NCBI GenBank assembly: GCA_025450405.1
Contig: JANWHL010000192.1
Coordinates: 1-11,488, forward strand
From: Ktedonobacterales bacterium
Lineage (GTDB): Bacteria > Chloroflexota > Ktedonobacteria > Ktedonobacterales > JADMIN01
Length of the DNA: 11,488 bases
Reading direction: 5' to 3'
The notes under the pieces are model-generated. The model did not search any database, had not been told where the DNA came from, and worked only from the letters and a program-made list of their open reading frames with translations. Of the stretch, positions 1 through 6,067 are shown one piece after another. The first letter of the stretch is position 1, and every line of letters begins with the position of its first letter. The position numbers and the translations under genes are program-made.

Positions 1-2
1 CC

Positions 3-1106
3 GGCTGCTCCGCCTGCTGGTTCCAGGTGGTCAATCCCCAGATCGAGACCATTTCGAGCGACCCGTACATGGCCCCCGCCGAGCCCGCGCAGCCCGCGCC
101 TCTGGGCACGTGGAACGGCGGCCAGGGTGGTATCGCGGCCGGCGCCGTTGCCCCGGCCCCCAGCGGCTCCAACATGGACCCGTCCGGTGGCACGACCGGC
201 ACCAACGGCGCGGATGGTAAGGGCGCCACCTGCTCGGGCAACACCAGTGGCTCTGGCGACAAGGGAAGCACCGGCACCAGCGCGGGAGATTCCGGCGGCA
301 CGAGCACCGGCTCCGGCGACATGGGTGGATCGACTGGCTCGGGCGACGCTGGCGGCACCAGCACGGGCACCGGTGACAAGGGCACCTCAACCGGCTCCGG
401 CGATACCGGCGGCACAACCTCCGGATCCGGCGAAACTGGCGGCACCAGCACCGGATCGGGCGACATGGGTGGCACCAGCACCGGCTCGGGCGACACCGGC
501 GGCACCAGCGCGGGCTCCGGTGAGACCGGTGGTTCGAGCACCGGCTCCGGCGAGACCGGCGGCACCAGCATGGGTTCGGGCGACACCGGCGGCTCGACCG
601 GCTCTGGCGAGACGGGCGGCACGGGCTCCATGTGCTCGGGAAGCACTGGCGACCAGGGTGGCACCAGCACTGGCTCGGGCGACACCGGCGGCACCAGCGC
701 GGGCTCCGGTGAGACCGGTGGTTCGAGCACCGGCTCCGGCGAGACCGGCGGCACCCGCACGAGCTCCGGTGACAAGGGCACCTCGACGGGTTCGGGCGAC
801 ATGGGCGGCTCGAGCACCGGCTCGGGCGACACTGGTGGCACCAGCGCGGGCTCCGGAGAGACCGGTGGTTCGAGCACCGGCTCCGGCGAGACCGGCGGCA
901 CCACGGGGACCGGCGACGGCCCCGGCGGCACGCAAACCGGTGGCGGTCTGGAACCCCCTGGCACCGCTCCCATGACCATCACCAGTATGCCCTGCACGGC
1001 AACCATCAACGGCCAGCAGGTGACCGGTTTCTGCACCGGGACGTTCAATCCGAACACTTCGGGCGCACCCGGCACCTCGGGCAACCCGAGCGTCCCGGGC
1101 GCGTAG
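3..1106 (+). CDS. Gly/Ser/Thr-rich decapeptide-repeat protein (5' end outside window)
   Basis: The frame is open from base 3 with no stop upstream of the GTG at 27. No ribosome-binding site is visible there, so the gene most likely begins before the window. The visible protein has a short non-repetitive head containing Cys residues (GCSACWFQ), a Pro/Ala-rich linker, then about 23 repeats (nt 248-925) of roughly ten residues of the type GSGDTGGTST. Each repeat carries one Asp or Glu. A tail follows with two Cys (CTATINGQQVTGFCTGTF). Composition is almost only Gly, Ser, Thr and Asp/Glu, with very few hydrophobic residues, so the repeat region is probably extended and disordered, as in surface or extracellular matrix proteins. 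No known enzyme domain is recognised. Secretion is inferred; the signal peptide region is not in the window. The head and tail Cys could form disulfides. The third codon position is GC-rich as in the neighbours, and the regular acidic periodicity makes a chance frame unlikely. Confidence 0.75.
   Translation, partial: GCSACWFQVVNPQIETISSDPYMAPAEPAQPAPLGTWNGGQGGIAAGAVAPAPSGSNMDPSGGTTGTNGADGKGATCSGNTSGSGDKGSTGTSAGDSGGTSTGSGDMGGSTGSGDAGGTSTGTGDKGTSTGSGDTGGTTSGSGETGGTSTGSGDMGGTSTGSGDTGGTSAGSGETGGSSTGSGETGGTSMGSGDTGGSTGSGETGGTGSMCSGSTGDQGGTSTGSGDTGGTSAGSGETGGSSTGSGETGGTRTSSGDKGTSTGSGDMGGSSTGSGDTGGTSAGSGETGGSSTGSGETGGTTGTGDGPGGTQTGGGLEPPGTAPMTITSMPCTATINGQQVTGFCTGTFNPNTSGAPGTSGNPSVPGA
248..925 (+). 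repeat. Degenerate ~30-bp coding tandem repeat with ~100-bp near-identical blocks
   Basis: The basic unit is about 30 bp, encoding ten residues, with some shorter units. On top of this, a block of about 100 bp at 467-566 recurs at 656-755 with a single mismatch (c482/t671), offset 189 bp. The core of that block recurs at 837-902 with one further difference. All offsets (189 and 147 bp) are multiples of three, so the reading frame is kept. Near-identity at synonymous positions points to recent duplication or gene conversion rather than selection on the peptide alone. Confidence 0.85.
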
Positions 1107-1142
1107 TCCGAACCGCGAGGCGATCCCGATCGTCTCCTCAGG

Positions 1143-1172
1143 CGCGGCCGGCCTCCGTGGAGGCCGGCCGCG
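1143..1172 (+). terminator. Strong hairpin after the repeat-protein gene
   Basis: A perfect 14-bp GC-rich inverted repeat (arms 1143-1156 and 1159-1172) is separated by two bases and lies 37 bp after the stop codon. It is followed by the modestly T-rich sequence tcgttt. The position and stem strength fit an intrinsic terminator, although the T tract is short, as is common in GC-rich genomes. Confidence 0.65.
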
Positions 1173-1213
1173 TCGTTTGCGTGCGTGAGCGGGCCAGCCG
1201 AGAACGTGCCCGC

Positions 1214-1244
1214 GCGACACGCTCTCCCCATGCCGGCGTAAGAT
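1214..1244 (+). promoter_or_regulatory. Weak sigma70-like promoter candidate for the hydroxyproline dehydratase gene
   Basis: A TAAGAT hexamer (1239-1244) resembles a -10 box. A GCGACA hexamer (1214-1219) matches four of six -35 positions, but the spacing is 19 bp, longer than ideal. It lies between the upstream hairpin and the ATG at 1294, where a promoter is expected. This is a guess from position and partial consensus. Confidence 0.22.
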
Positions 1245-1293
1245 ACCGATTCTGGAGAGTGGCCGCCGCGTGTGGGGAACGGGGGAGCGACAC

Positions 1294-2343
1294 ATGACGA
1301 TCACCTGGCGCGCACCCGAGACGCCGGCGGACGCCATCGTCATCACCACGATCGACGCGCACGCGGCCGGCGAGCCGCTGCGCATCATCACCGGTGGTCT
1401 CCCCGAGCTGCCAGGGGCGACCATTCTGGAGCGACGCCGCTACCTGCGCGAGCATCTCGACCATGTCCGCCGCGCGCTGATGTGGGAGCCACGCGGCCAC
1501 GCCGACATGTATGGCTGCGTGGTCACGCCGCCGGTGTCGCCCGAGGCGGACGTGGGCGTCGTCTTCCTGCACAACGCCGGCTACAGCACGATGTGCGGCC
1601 ACGGGGTCATCGCGCTGGTGACCGCGCTCGTCGAGACCGGCACGCTCCCGGCGCGCGGCCCGGAGACGCCCGTGGGTCTCGATACCCCCGCCGGCCTCGT
1701 GCGCGCCACGGCGCACCTCGATGCGCAGGACCATGTCACGCGGGTGACCTTCCTCAACGTGCCGTCATTCGTCCTCGCGCGCGATGTGATGGTGGACGGA
1801 CCCAACGGCGAGCGCGTCGCGGTGGATGTGGCGTTCGGCGGCGCGTTCTACGCGGTGGCGCCGGCCGCCGCGGTTGGTCTGCGCGTGGCGCCGGAGCGGA
1901 CCGCGGCGCTCGTTCACGCCGGCGAGGCCATCAAGGCGGGCGTGAATGCCGCGCTCGCCATCCAGCATCCCGACGAGCCCGACCTCGGCTTCCTCTACGG
2001 GACCATCCTGACCGACGAGCCCGAGGACCCGGCGCATCACAGCCGCAACATGTGCGTCTTCGCCGATGCCGAGGTGGACCGCTCGCCCACGGGCACCGGC
2101 GTCTCCGCGCGGCTCGCCATGCTCCACGCCCGCGGCCAGGTCGCGGAGGGCGACGCGCCGATCGCCATCGAGAGCGTGCTCGGCGCGTCCAGCGTCTTCA
2201 CCGGCCGTGTGGTGGGCACGACGACCGTCGGCCCCTACCACGCCGTGGTGCCCGAGGTCGGCGGCACCGCCCACATCACCGGACGCCACCAGTTCATCCT
2301 CGACCCCGCCGACCCCCTGGGCCACGGCTTCCTCGTCCGGTAA
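1294..2343 (+). CDS. Proline racemase-superfamily enzyme, probable trans-3-hydroxy-L-proline dehydratase
   Basis: The 349-residue cytosolic protein has the usual length of the proline racemase / hydroxyproline epimerase superfamily. The first active-site motif is MCGHG with Cys101, followed by the superfamily Gly-His loop. The second is DRSPTGTG with Thr266 where true racemases and 4-hydroxyproline epimerases carry a second Cys. From family knowledge, the Cys/Thr combination is that of trans-3-hydroxy-L-proline dehydratase (as in human L3HYPDH, Cys104/Thr273). That enzyme makes delta1-pyrroline-2-carboxylate, which a reductase converts to proline. The ATG at 1294 is preferred over the GTG at 1270 because GGGGGAG (1281-1287) sits 6 bases ahead of it. 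The gene appears monocistronic: a terminator-like hairpin precedes it and a convergent gene follows. Substrate is inferred from active-site residues only; other hydroxyproline-type ligands remain possible. Confidence 0.88.
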   Translation: MTITWRAPETPADAIVITTIDAHAAGEPLRIITGGLPELPGATILERRRYLREHLDHVRRALMWEPRGHADMYGCVVTPPVSPEADVGVVFLHNAGYSTMCGHGVIALVTALVETGTLPARGPETPVGLDTPAGLVRATAHLDAQDHVTRVTFLNVPSFVLARDVMVDGPNGERVAVDVAFGGAFYAVAPAAAVGLRVAPERTAALVHAGEAIKAGVNAALAIQHPDEPDLGFLYGTILTDEPEDPAHHSRNMCVFADAEVDRSPTGTGVSARLAMLHARGQVAEGDAPIAIESVLGASSVFTGRVVGTTTVGPYHAVVPEVGGTAHITGRHQFILDPADPLGHGFLVR

Positions 2344-2395
2344 CGGCGCGCCCGGATCCGCCAAACTGGCCCCCATCGCGGTCCGCCCTCTGGCT

Positions 2396-2418
2396 CCCCT
2401 CTCCTCGCGGGAGAGGGG
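2396..2418. terminator. Hairpin in convergent gap, likely bidirectional terminator / REP stem
   Basis: A perfect 9-bp stem (cccctctcc 2396-2404 with ggagagggg 2410-2418) closes a 5-base loop between two convergent genes ending at 2343 and 2474. It has no T tract on either side. It is the same CCCCTCTCC...GGAGAGGGG stem seen at 8018-8045, so it is part of a dispersed repeat that may serve as a terminator here. Confidence 0.55.
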
Positions 2419-2470
2419 CCGGGGTCCCCCACTGGGGGCTGGGGTCCCCCACTGGGGGCTGGGGGTGAGG
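2396..2470. repeat. REP-like element: hairpin plus two perfect 20-bp units
   Basis: The hairpin at 2396-2418 is followed by two exact tandem copies of ggggtcccccactgggggct (2421-2440 and 2441-2460). Each copy contains its own ccccc-act-ggggg mini-stem. A gggggtgagg tail follows. The same 20-bp unit occurs once more at 8048-8067, again right after a CCCCTCTC-type hairpin. The shared architecture shows a dispersed palindromic element family. Confidence 0.8.
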
Positions 2471-2473
2471 ACC

Positions 2474-3631
2474 CTATGCCCCCGCTGGCGCCTTCGCCCT
2501 CGTCGCGCGCTTGCGTGGCGCCTTGGCGGTGGTTGGGACTTCGGCCGCTGGTGCGACGCTGGCCTCCGGCTCGGGCTGTGCGTTAGCCGGCGCAGCGGCC
2601 GCGCGCGCGGCCGCTGTCCGCCGCCCTCGGCCGGACTGCGCTTTCGCCTTGACCGGCTCCGGCGGGTGGGTGCCCAGCATCTCACCCAGCAGGATGTGGC
2701 CGAGCTTGGCGGCGTCGATGTTCCCGCCCGAGATCACGCAGACGATCTTGCCCTCGCCCGCCAGCCCCGCCAGCGCGGCGGCCACCGCCGTCGCCCCGGC
2801 GCCCTCCGCCACCACCCGGTTGCGCTCCGCCAGCACCCGCACCGCCCCCGCCACGGCCTCCAGCGGCACCACCAGCGCACCGTCCAGCACGGCGTTCACC
2901 AGCGGCCACATCTCCGCGAGCACACTCTTGCTTCCGATGCCGTCCACCCAGCTCGGCGTGTAGTCGATCGTGGTGGGTGTGCCCGCCTGGAGTGAGGCCG
3001 CCAGCGGCGCCGCCGTGGCCACCTCGCAGGCGAAGACGCGAATCTCCGGCTTGACGGCGCGAATGGCCGACGCGATGCCGCAGCTAAGGCCGCCGCCGCC
3101 GTAGGGCACGAGCACGGTGGCCACATCTGGCAGGTCCTCCAGGATCTCGATGGCCACCGTCCCATTCCCGGCCATCACCTCAGGGTCGCTGACCGGGTGC
3201 ACGAACTCCGCGTCGATGTCGGGATGGCCGTGGTTCACCATCACCTGCCACCACTCATCGAACGAGACCTTGATGATCTCGCCGCCCAGTCGCTGAATGG
3301 CCGCGAGCTTCGTCTCGGGGGCGGTCTCGGGCACGATCACCCGGCAGCGCACTCCCAGCAGGCGCGCGCACCAGGCCACGCCCTGCGCCATGTTGCCGGC
3401 GCTGGCGGTATAGACCCCGCGCTCCAGCCGCTCGCGCCCCATCGCCGCCAGCGCGTTCCCCGCCCCGCGGATCTTGAACGACCCAATGGGCTGCAGGTTC
3501 TCCAGCTTCAGGTAGATCTCCGGCCCGTCCAACACATTCAGCCGGACGAGCGGAGTCCGGATCGCGGCGCCAGCGATGCGCTCACGGGCGGCCAGGATGG
3601 CCTGGATGGGGATCGGCTGGAGCGGTTCCAT
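2474..3631 (-). CDS. PLP-dependent threonine/serine dehydratase with basic C-terminal tail
   Basis: The 385-residue protein of the fold-type II PLP family deaminates threonine (to 2-oxobutanoate) and/or serine in the cytosol. The PLP lysine is K53 in GSFKIRGA, after LENLQP. The Asn loop is SAGNMAQG (77-84), where most relatives have SAGNHAQG. The phosphate-binding glycine loop GGGGL is at 178-182, and SGGN (301-304) matches the family's C-terminal cofactor-ring-binding motif. There is no ACT regulatory domain, so it resembles the catabolic/TdcB or serine-racemase-like type rather than feedback-regulated biosynthetic IlvA. After residue 320 comes a tail of about 65 residues rich in Ala, Pro, Lys and Arg with no domain. 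The ATG at 3631 is preceded by GGAAAGGG six bases away; homology starts there, and the upstream open frame is Arg-rich noise. Serine racemase or phenylserine dehydratase activity cannot be excluded. Confidence 0.87.
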   Translation of the reverse strand: MEPLQPIPIQAILAARERIAGAAIRTPLVRLNVLDGPEIYLKLENLQPIGSFKIRGAGNALAAMGRERLERGVYTASAGNMAQGVAWCARLLGVRCRVIVPETAPETKLAAIQRLGGEIIKVSFDEWWQVMVNHGHPDIDAEFVHPVSDPEVMAGNGTVAIEILEDLPDVATVLVPYGGGGLSCGIASAIRAVKPEIRVFACEVATAAPLAASLQAGTPTTIDYTPSWVDGIGSKSVLAEMWPLVNAVLDGALVVPLEAVAGAVRVLAERNRVVAEGAGATAVAAALAGLAGEGKIVCVISGGNIDAAKLGHILLGEMLGTHPPEPVKAKAQSGRGRRTAAARAAAAPANAQPEPEASVAPAAEVPTTAKAPRKRATRAKAPAGA

Positions 3632-3993
3632 GGCGGCCCTTTCCGCAAACGTGGCGCGTTCCGTTGCCCGTGAGGCGCGCCCAGCGCGCGGCCGGCCCCG
3701 TCCTGGTGTCGGCCCTGGCGAGTGTACCACCGGGCGCGTTCGCCGTCTATCCCCAGGCTCCCGCTCTCCCCGGCCACGGGAATCCCCAGCCGCTGGCTCA
3801 TGCGGACGTGGGCGACACAGGCAGTCAGCCGTTCGCGCCCAGCCAGCGCGGCGAGGATTCTCCCGATAATAGCCCGAGGGCCGCGCCTCCGCCAGACCTG
3901 CGCTCGCTGCGCCCGTCGCCCAGACGCTACGCGCGCAGCTCAGGATGCTCCCGCAAACAACCCGGTGGTCGAGGCGCCGCTGCCCGTCCCGCC

Positions 3994-4051
3994 GCGATTT
4001 GCAGGCCCATCGCTGACGGCGCGCCATCATGGGGCTTCCCTCGCAAATCGC
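3994..4051. repeat. Long inverted repeat (bulged hairpin)
   Basis: The outer arms gcgatttgc (3994-4002) and gcaaatcgc (4043-4051) are perfectly complementary. Pairing continues imperfectly inward (ggcccat with atggggc) after a bulge of a few bases on the right arm. The apical part contains the palindrome ggcgcgcc. The design resembles a small non-coding palindromic element rather than a terminator, because there is no T tract and no gene ends nearby. Confidence 0.6.
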
Positions 4052-4150
4052 CCGCGGCCCCCCAACCACCCCGCGCGCCGGCGCGGATTCGCCGCGTCCT
4101 TCAGGGCGCCTCCTCGCCACACCACCCCACCCGCCCCTCGCTGTCGAGGT

Positions 4151-4328
4151 TGCCCGTGGTCGCTCCCAATCTTCAGCGATCACCCCCGCACCGGCAGCAT
4201 GATTCCACGCGGAACTTCAATTCCGCATCCTCCCCCAACCACCGCGCTCGCCCGTGGTCGCGCCCATTTTCACCCGTCTCACTGGCGGCCCGCCGCCACA
4301 GCACGTAGACGCGGAACTTCAATTCCGC
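4151..4328. repeat. Imperfect ~100-bp tandem duplication carrying two exact 20-bp palindromic boxes
   Basis: The left edge tgcccgtggtcgctccca (4151-4168) recurs as cgcccgtggtcgcgccca (4249-4266). The right-hand box acgcggaacttcaattccgc is found exactly at 4207-4226 and again at 4309-4328. The box contains an inverted repeat gcggaa-N6-ttccgc. A weaker third left edge (ctcgcccttggctgct) lies near 4349. Sequence between the boxes has diverged, so the boxes themselves look conserved. They could be protein-binding sites or arms of a dispersed repeat. Confidence 0.65.
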
Positions 4329-4363
4329 TTGCCAGCCGCACCACCAGACTCGCCCTTGGCTGC

Positions 4364-4405
4364 TGGCTGGACGCCGATGGCTGGACGCCGGTGGCTGGAC
4401 GCCAC
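4364..4405. repeat. Three 14-bp tandem repeats
   Basis: The unit tggctggacgccga occurs at 4364-4377, then with one change at 4378-4391, and with a two-base terminal difference at 4392-4405. The array ends 73 bp before the start of the downstream nucleotidyltransferase gene, so it may lie in or near its promoter. Units of this size mutate readily by slippage. Confidence 0.75.
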
Positions 4406-4478
4406 GGCCCGCGAGCGCGTACAGTGTGCCGCGGACACCGCACAGTGCCCCTATGTGGCTCAAAGGAAGACACATCCC

Positions 4479-5348
4479 ATGGCCGACCTCGATCTGGCTG
4501 CCCTCCCTGACCTGCCGCAGACCGCGACCATCTCACGCCTGGCGCCGCGGTTGTGGGCGGACCCGCGCGTCGCGGCCATCTGGATCGGTGGGAGCCTGGC
4601 GCGGGGCGCCGGCGATGAGTACAGCGATGTGGACCTGCGCGTGGCCGTGGCGCCGGATGATCTGCCCGCGTGGGGCGAGCCGGATCTGGACACACTCTTC
4701 AGCGGCGCGGTGCTCGGCCGGCACGTCCTGCGCTTCGGCGCCGACGCGATCCTGCACCATCTCGTCCTGGCCAACGGCGACATCTTCGATTTCCTGGCGC
4801 AAACCACCACCCGGACGCCCACCACCGAACCGCTGCTCATCCTGGGCTGCCGCGACGCCGACTTTGCCCACGCGCTGGCCGCCGCCGACCGCGAGCCACA
4901 CGCCGACCCCACCCCCGCCACGCCGGAGGCCGTGCGCCAGCGCATCGTGGACTTCTGGATCACCTCGCACAAGCACCGCAAAGTGCTCCATCGCGGCCTC
5001 GACCTGATGATCCCCGCCGGGCTTCACGGCGAGCGCATGCTGATCATGGAGCTCTGGTACCTGCGGGCCACCGGCGAGCTCCCCAGCCCCCATCAGCACC
5101 AGACCATCCACAGTCTCACCGCGTTCGTGCGCGCGGTGGATACCGCCGGCGGCACCGAGGCGCTGGCGCTGGTGGGCGCGCCGCTGCGCACTCGCGCCGA
5201 GATGGACGCGGCGATCACGCACCACCGCGCGGTGATGGCGGAACTGGGACGGCAGCTCGCCACGCGGTACGGGTTCGTCTATCCCGCGGCGTTGGAGGTG
5301 ATGGTCGCGCGCGAGTGGCGCGCGTTCCAGGCGGATCACGATACCTGA
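4479..5348 (+). CDS. Nucleotidyltransferase-fold protein (aminoglycoside adenylyltransferase-like)
   Basis: The 289-residue cytosolic protein has an N-terminal polymerase-beta-type nucleotidyltransferase signature: GGS at 37-39, RG at 42-43, and SDVD with Asp50 and Asp52 as the first metal carboxylates. A plausible third carboxylate is Asp104 in GDIFDFLAQ. The family transfers a nucleotide to a small molecule, nucleic acid or protein. The C-terminal half (about 155-285) is probably helical and fits the accessory domain of standalone AadK-like proteins, but the substrate cannot be read from sequence. The ATG at 4479 is chosen because AGGAAG (4464-4469) precedes it by nine bases and the motif follows at the expected distance; the open frame back to 4254 is not credible. 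It stands alone, divergent from the dehydratase gene and downstream of the repeat cluster. No antitoxin-like partner such as a MNT/HEPN gene adjoins it. Confidence 0.78.
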   Translation: MADLDLAALPDLPQTATISRLAPRLWADPRVAAIWIGGSLARGAGDEYSDVDLRVAVAPDDLPAWGEPDLDTLFSGAVLGRHVLRFGADAILHHLVLANGDIFDFLAQTTTRTPTTEPLLILGCRDADFAHALAAADREPHADPTPATPEAVRQRIVDFWITSHKHRKVLHRGLDLMIPAGLHGERMLIMELWYLRATGELPSPHQHQTIHSLTAFVRAVDTAGGTEALALVGAPLRTRAEMDAAITHHRAVMAELGRQLATRYGFVYPAALEVMVAREWRAFQADHDT

Positions 5349-5361
5349 TACCATTTCTGGA

Positions 5362-5420
5362 GCGTCCACGAAGGTGGACTTCGCGGCCGGAGGCCCCTAG
5401 CCGCGGTTTCAACCGCCTGG
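5362..5420. repeat. Compound hairpin repeat between nucleotidyltransferase and RidA genes
   Basis: The element holds two perfect small stems. One is gtccac (5364-5369) with gtggac (5374-5379). The other is gcggtt (5403-5408) with aaccgc (5411-5416). A GC-rich linker that is itself partly self-complementary (ggccggaggcccc) joins them. It starts 13 bp after a stop codon and could end transcription, but its compound structure looks like a dispersed intergenic repeat. I recall similar strings in other bacterial genomes; that is memory, not a search. Confidence 0.55.
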
Positions 5421-5477
5421 GCTGGGCTGGGCCACCGCGATTGATCACTCAGGTTTGGTATGCGAGGGAGGGACACG

Positions 5478-5963
5478 ATGCGGATCGAAGCGAAGCTGCG
5501 CGAGATGGGTCTGACGCTGCCGGCGAAACCAGCGGAGCTGGGTATGCCGCTGCCGTTCTCGTGGGTACGCGTGCGCGGCAATCGCGCCTACGCCTCCGGG
5601 CACGGCGCGCTGAACCCCGATGGGTCGCTCGCCGGCCCACTAGGCAAGGTCGGCGCCGAGGTGACCGTTGAACAGGCTTACGAATCGGCGCGCCAGACCG
5701 CGCTAGCGATGCTCAGCAGCCTCCAGCAAGCGCTGGGCGACCTGGACCGTGTGACCGCGTGGCTGGCCGTGCGCGGCATGGTGAACACCGCCCCCGGATT
5801 CACCAAGACGCCCGCCGTCATCAACGGCTTCTCCGACCTGATCCTGGAACTCTACGGCCCGGAGGCCGGCCAGCACGCGCGGTCCGCCGTCGGCATGGCC
5901 GAGCTGCCGCTGGGCATCCCCGTCGAGATCGAGGCCGAGGTCGAGATCGCGCCGGAGGCGTGA
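5478..5963 (+). CDS. RidA-family (YjgF/YER057c/UK114) imine/enamine deaminase-like protein
   Basis: The 161-residue cytosolic protein matches the longer RidA-like subgroup of about 155 residues. Canonical RidA is about 130 residues. The conserved tail motif is present: HARSAVGMAELPLG with Arg135 in the position of the substrate-carboxylate-binding arginine, then PVEIEAEVEI with Glu150 near the expected glutamate. RidA proteins are trimeric and hydrolyse reactive 2-aminoacrylate and related imines released by PLP dehydratases. That makes the nearby threonine/serine dehydratase a sensible functional partner. The ATG at 5478 is preferred over the one at 5460, because GAGGGAGGG (5464-5472) is a strong ribosome-binding site five bases ahead of it. 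The divergent longer subgroup is often of untested activity, so the exact substrate is uncertain. Confidence 0.88.
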   Translation: MRIEAKLREMGLTLPAKPAELGMPLPFSWVRVRGNRAYASGHGALNPDGSLAGPLGKVGAEVTVEQAYESARQTALAMLSSLQQALGDLDRVTAWLAVRGMVNTAPGFTKTPAVINGFSDLILELYGPEAGQHARSAVGMAELPLGIPVEIEAEVEIAPEA

Positions 5964-5966
5964 GCG

Positions 5967-5987
5967 CAGACCAGCCAACGTGGTCTG
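5967..5987 (+). terminator. Small hairpin just after the RidA gene
   Basis: Arms cagacca (5967-5973) and tggtctg (5981-5987) pair perfectly over a seven-base loop, starting four bases after the stop codon. No T tract follows, so termination is uncertain. Confidence 0.35.
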
Positions 5988-6014
5988 ACGTCCGCATCCC
6001 ACTCAACGCATTGT

Positions 6015-6042
6015 GGCGTCCGCCGCTCAGAAGGCGGGCGCC
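6015..6042 (+). promoter_or_regulatory. Leader hairpin ahead of the LLM oxidoreductase gene
   Basis: Arms ggcgtccgcc (6015-6024) and ggcgggcgcc (6033-6042) form a 10-bp stem with one G-T wobble and an eight-base loop. The hairpin ends 12 bases before the likely ribosome-binding site (GAAGG, 6054-6058). It could be a factor-dependent terminator of the RidA gene, an mRNA-stabilising stem or a translational control element. Confidence 0.35.
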
Positions 6043-6067
6043 GCCAAATCGGTGAAGGCGGTAGCAC

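Larger units (their letters stand above)
3632..4478. other. Long repeat-rich intergenic region, no convincing gene
   Basis: About 850 bp separate the divergent dehydratase and nucleotidyltransferase genes. Open frames exist on both strands, but their translations are Arg/Pro/Ala-rich, lack ribosome-binding sites and resemble no family. What is present is structure: a long inverted repeat (3994-4051), two exact 20-bp palindrome-bearing copies inside an imperfect ~100-bp tandem duplication (about 4151-4328), and three 14-bp tandem units (4364-4405). A TATTAT hexamer on the minus strand at 3866-3871 could be a -10 box for the dehydratase gene, but no -35 box is evident. I see no tRNA or rRNA. 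Confidence 0.6.

Noticed and set aside
248..925. Possible CRISPR or other spacer array
   Set aside because: The periodic sequence has no unique spacers between constant repeats; it is a coding tandem repeat with kept frame.
1270..1293. GTG at 1270 as start of the hydroxyproline dehydratase
   Set aside because: A strong GGGGGAG site fits the ATG at 1294, and homology begins after it.
31..1424. Long open frames on the minus strand and in another plus frame across the Gly/Ser/Thr repeat gene
   Set aside because: They are shadows of the 30-bp coding repeat. Their translations are Arg/Ala/Pro-rich or monotonous Ala/Gly/Arg, and they have no ribosome-binding sites.
3632..4183. N-terminal extension of the dehydratase to 4183
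   Set aside because: The extra 184 residues are Arg/Gly-rich without any domain, while the ATG at 3631 has a ribosome-binding site and the family's normal N-terminus.
4254..4478. Upstream start of the nucleotidyltransferase at 4254
   Set aside because: The added 75 residues translate the palindromic box and the 14-bp tandem repeats. The ATG at 4479 has AGGAAG nine bases ahead.
3664..4510. Plus-strand and minus-strand open frames in the 850-bp gap as hypothetical genes
   Set aside because: The compositions are Pro/Arg/Ala noise, they overlap one another, lack ribosome-binding sites and run through palindromes and tandem repeats.
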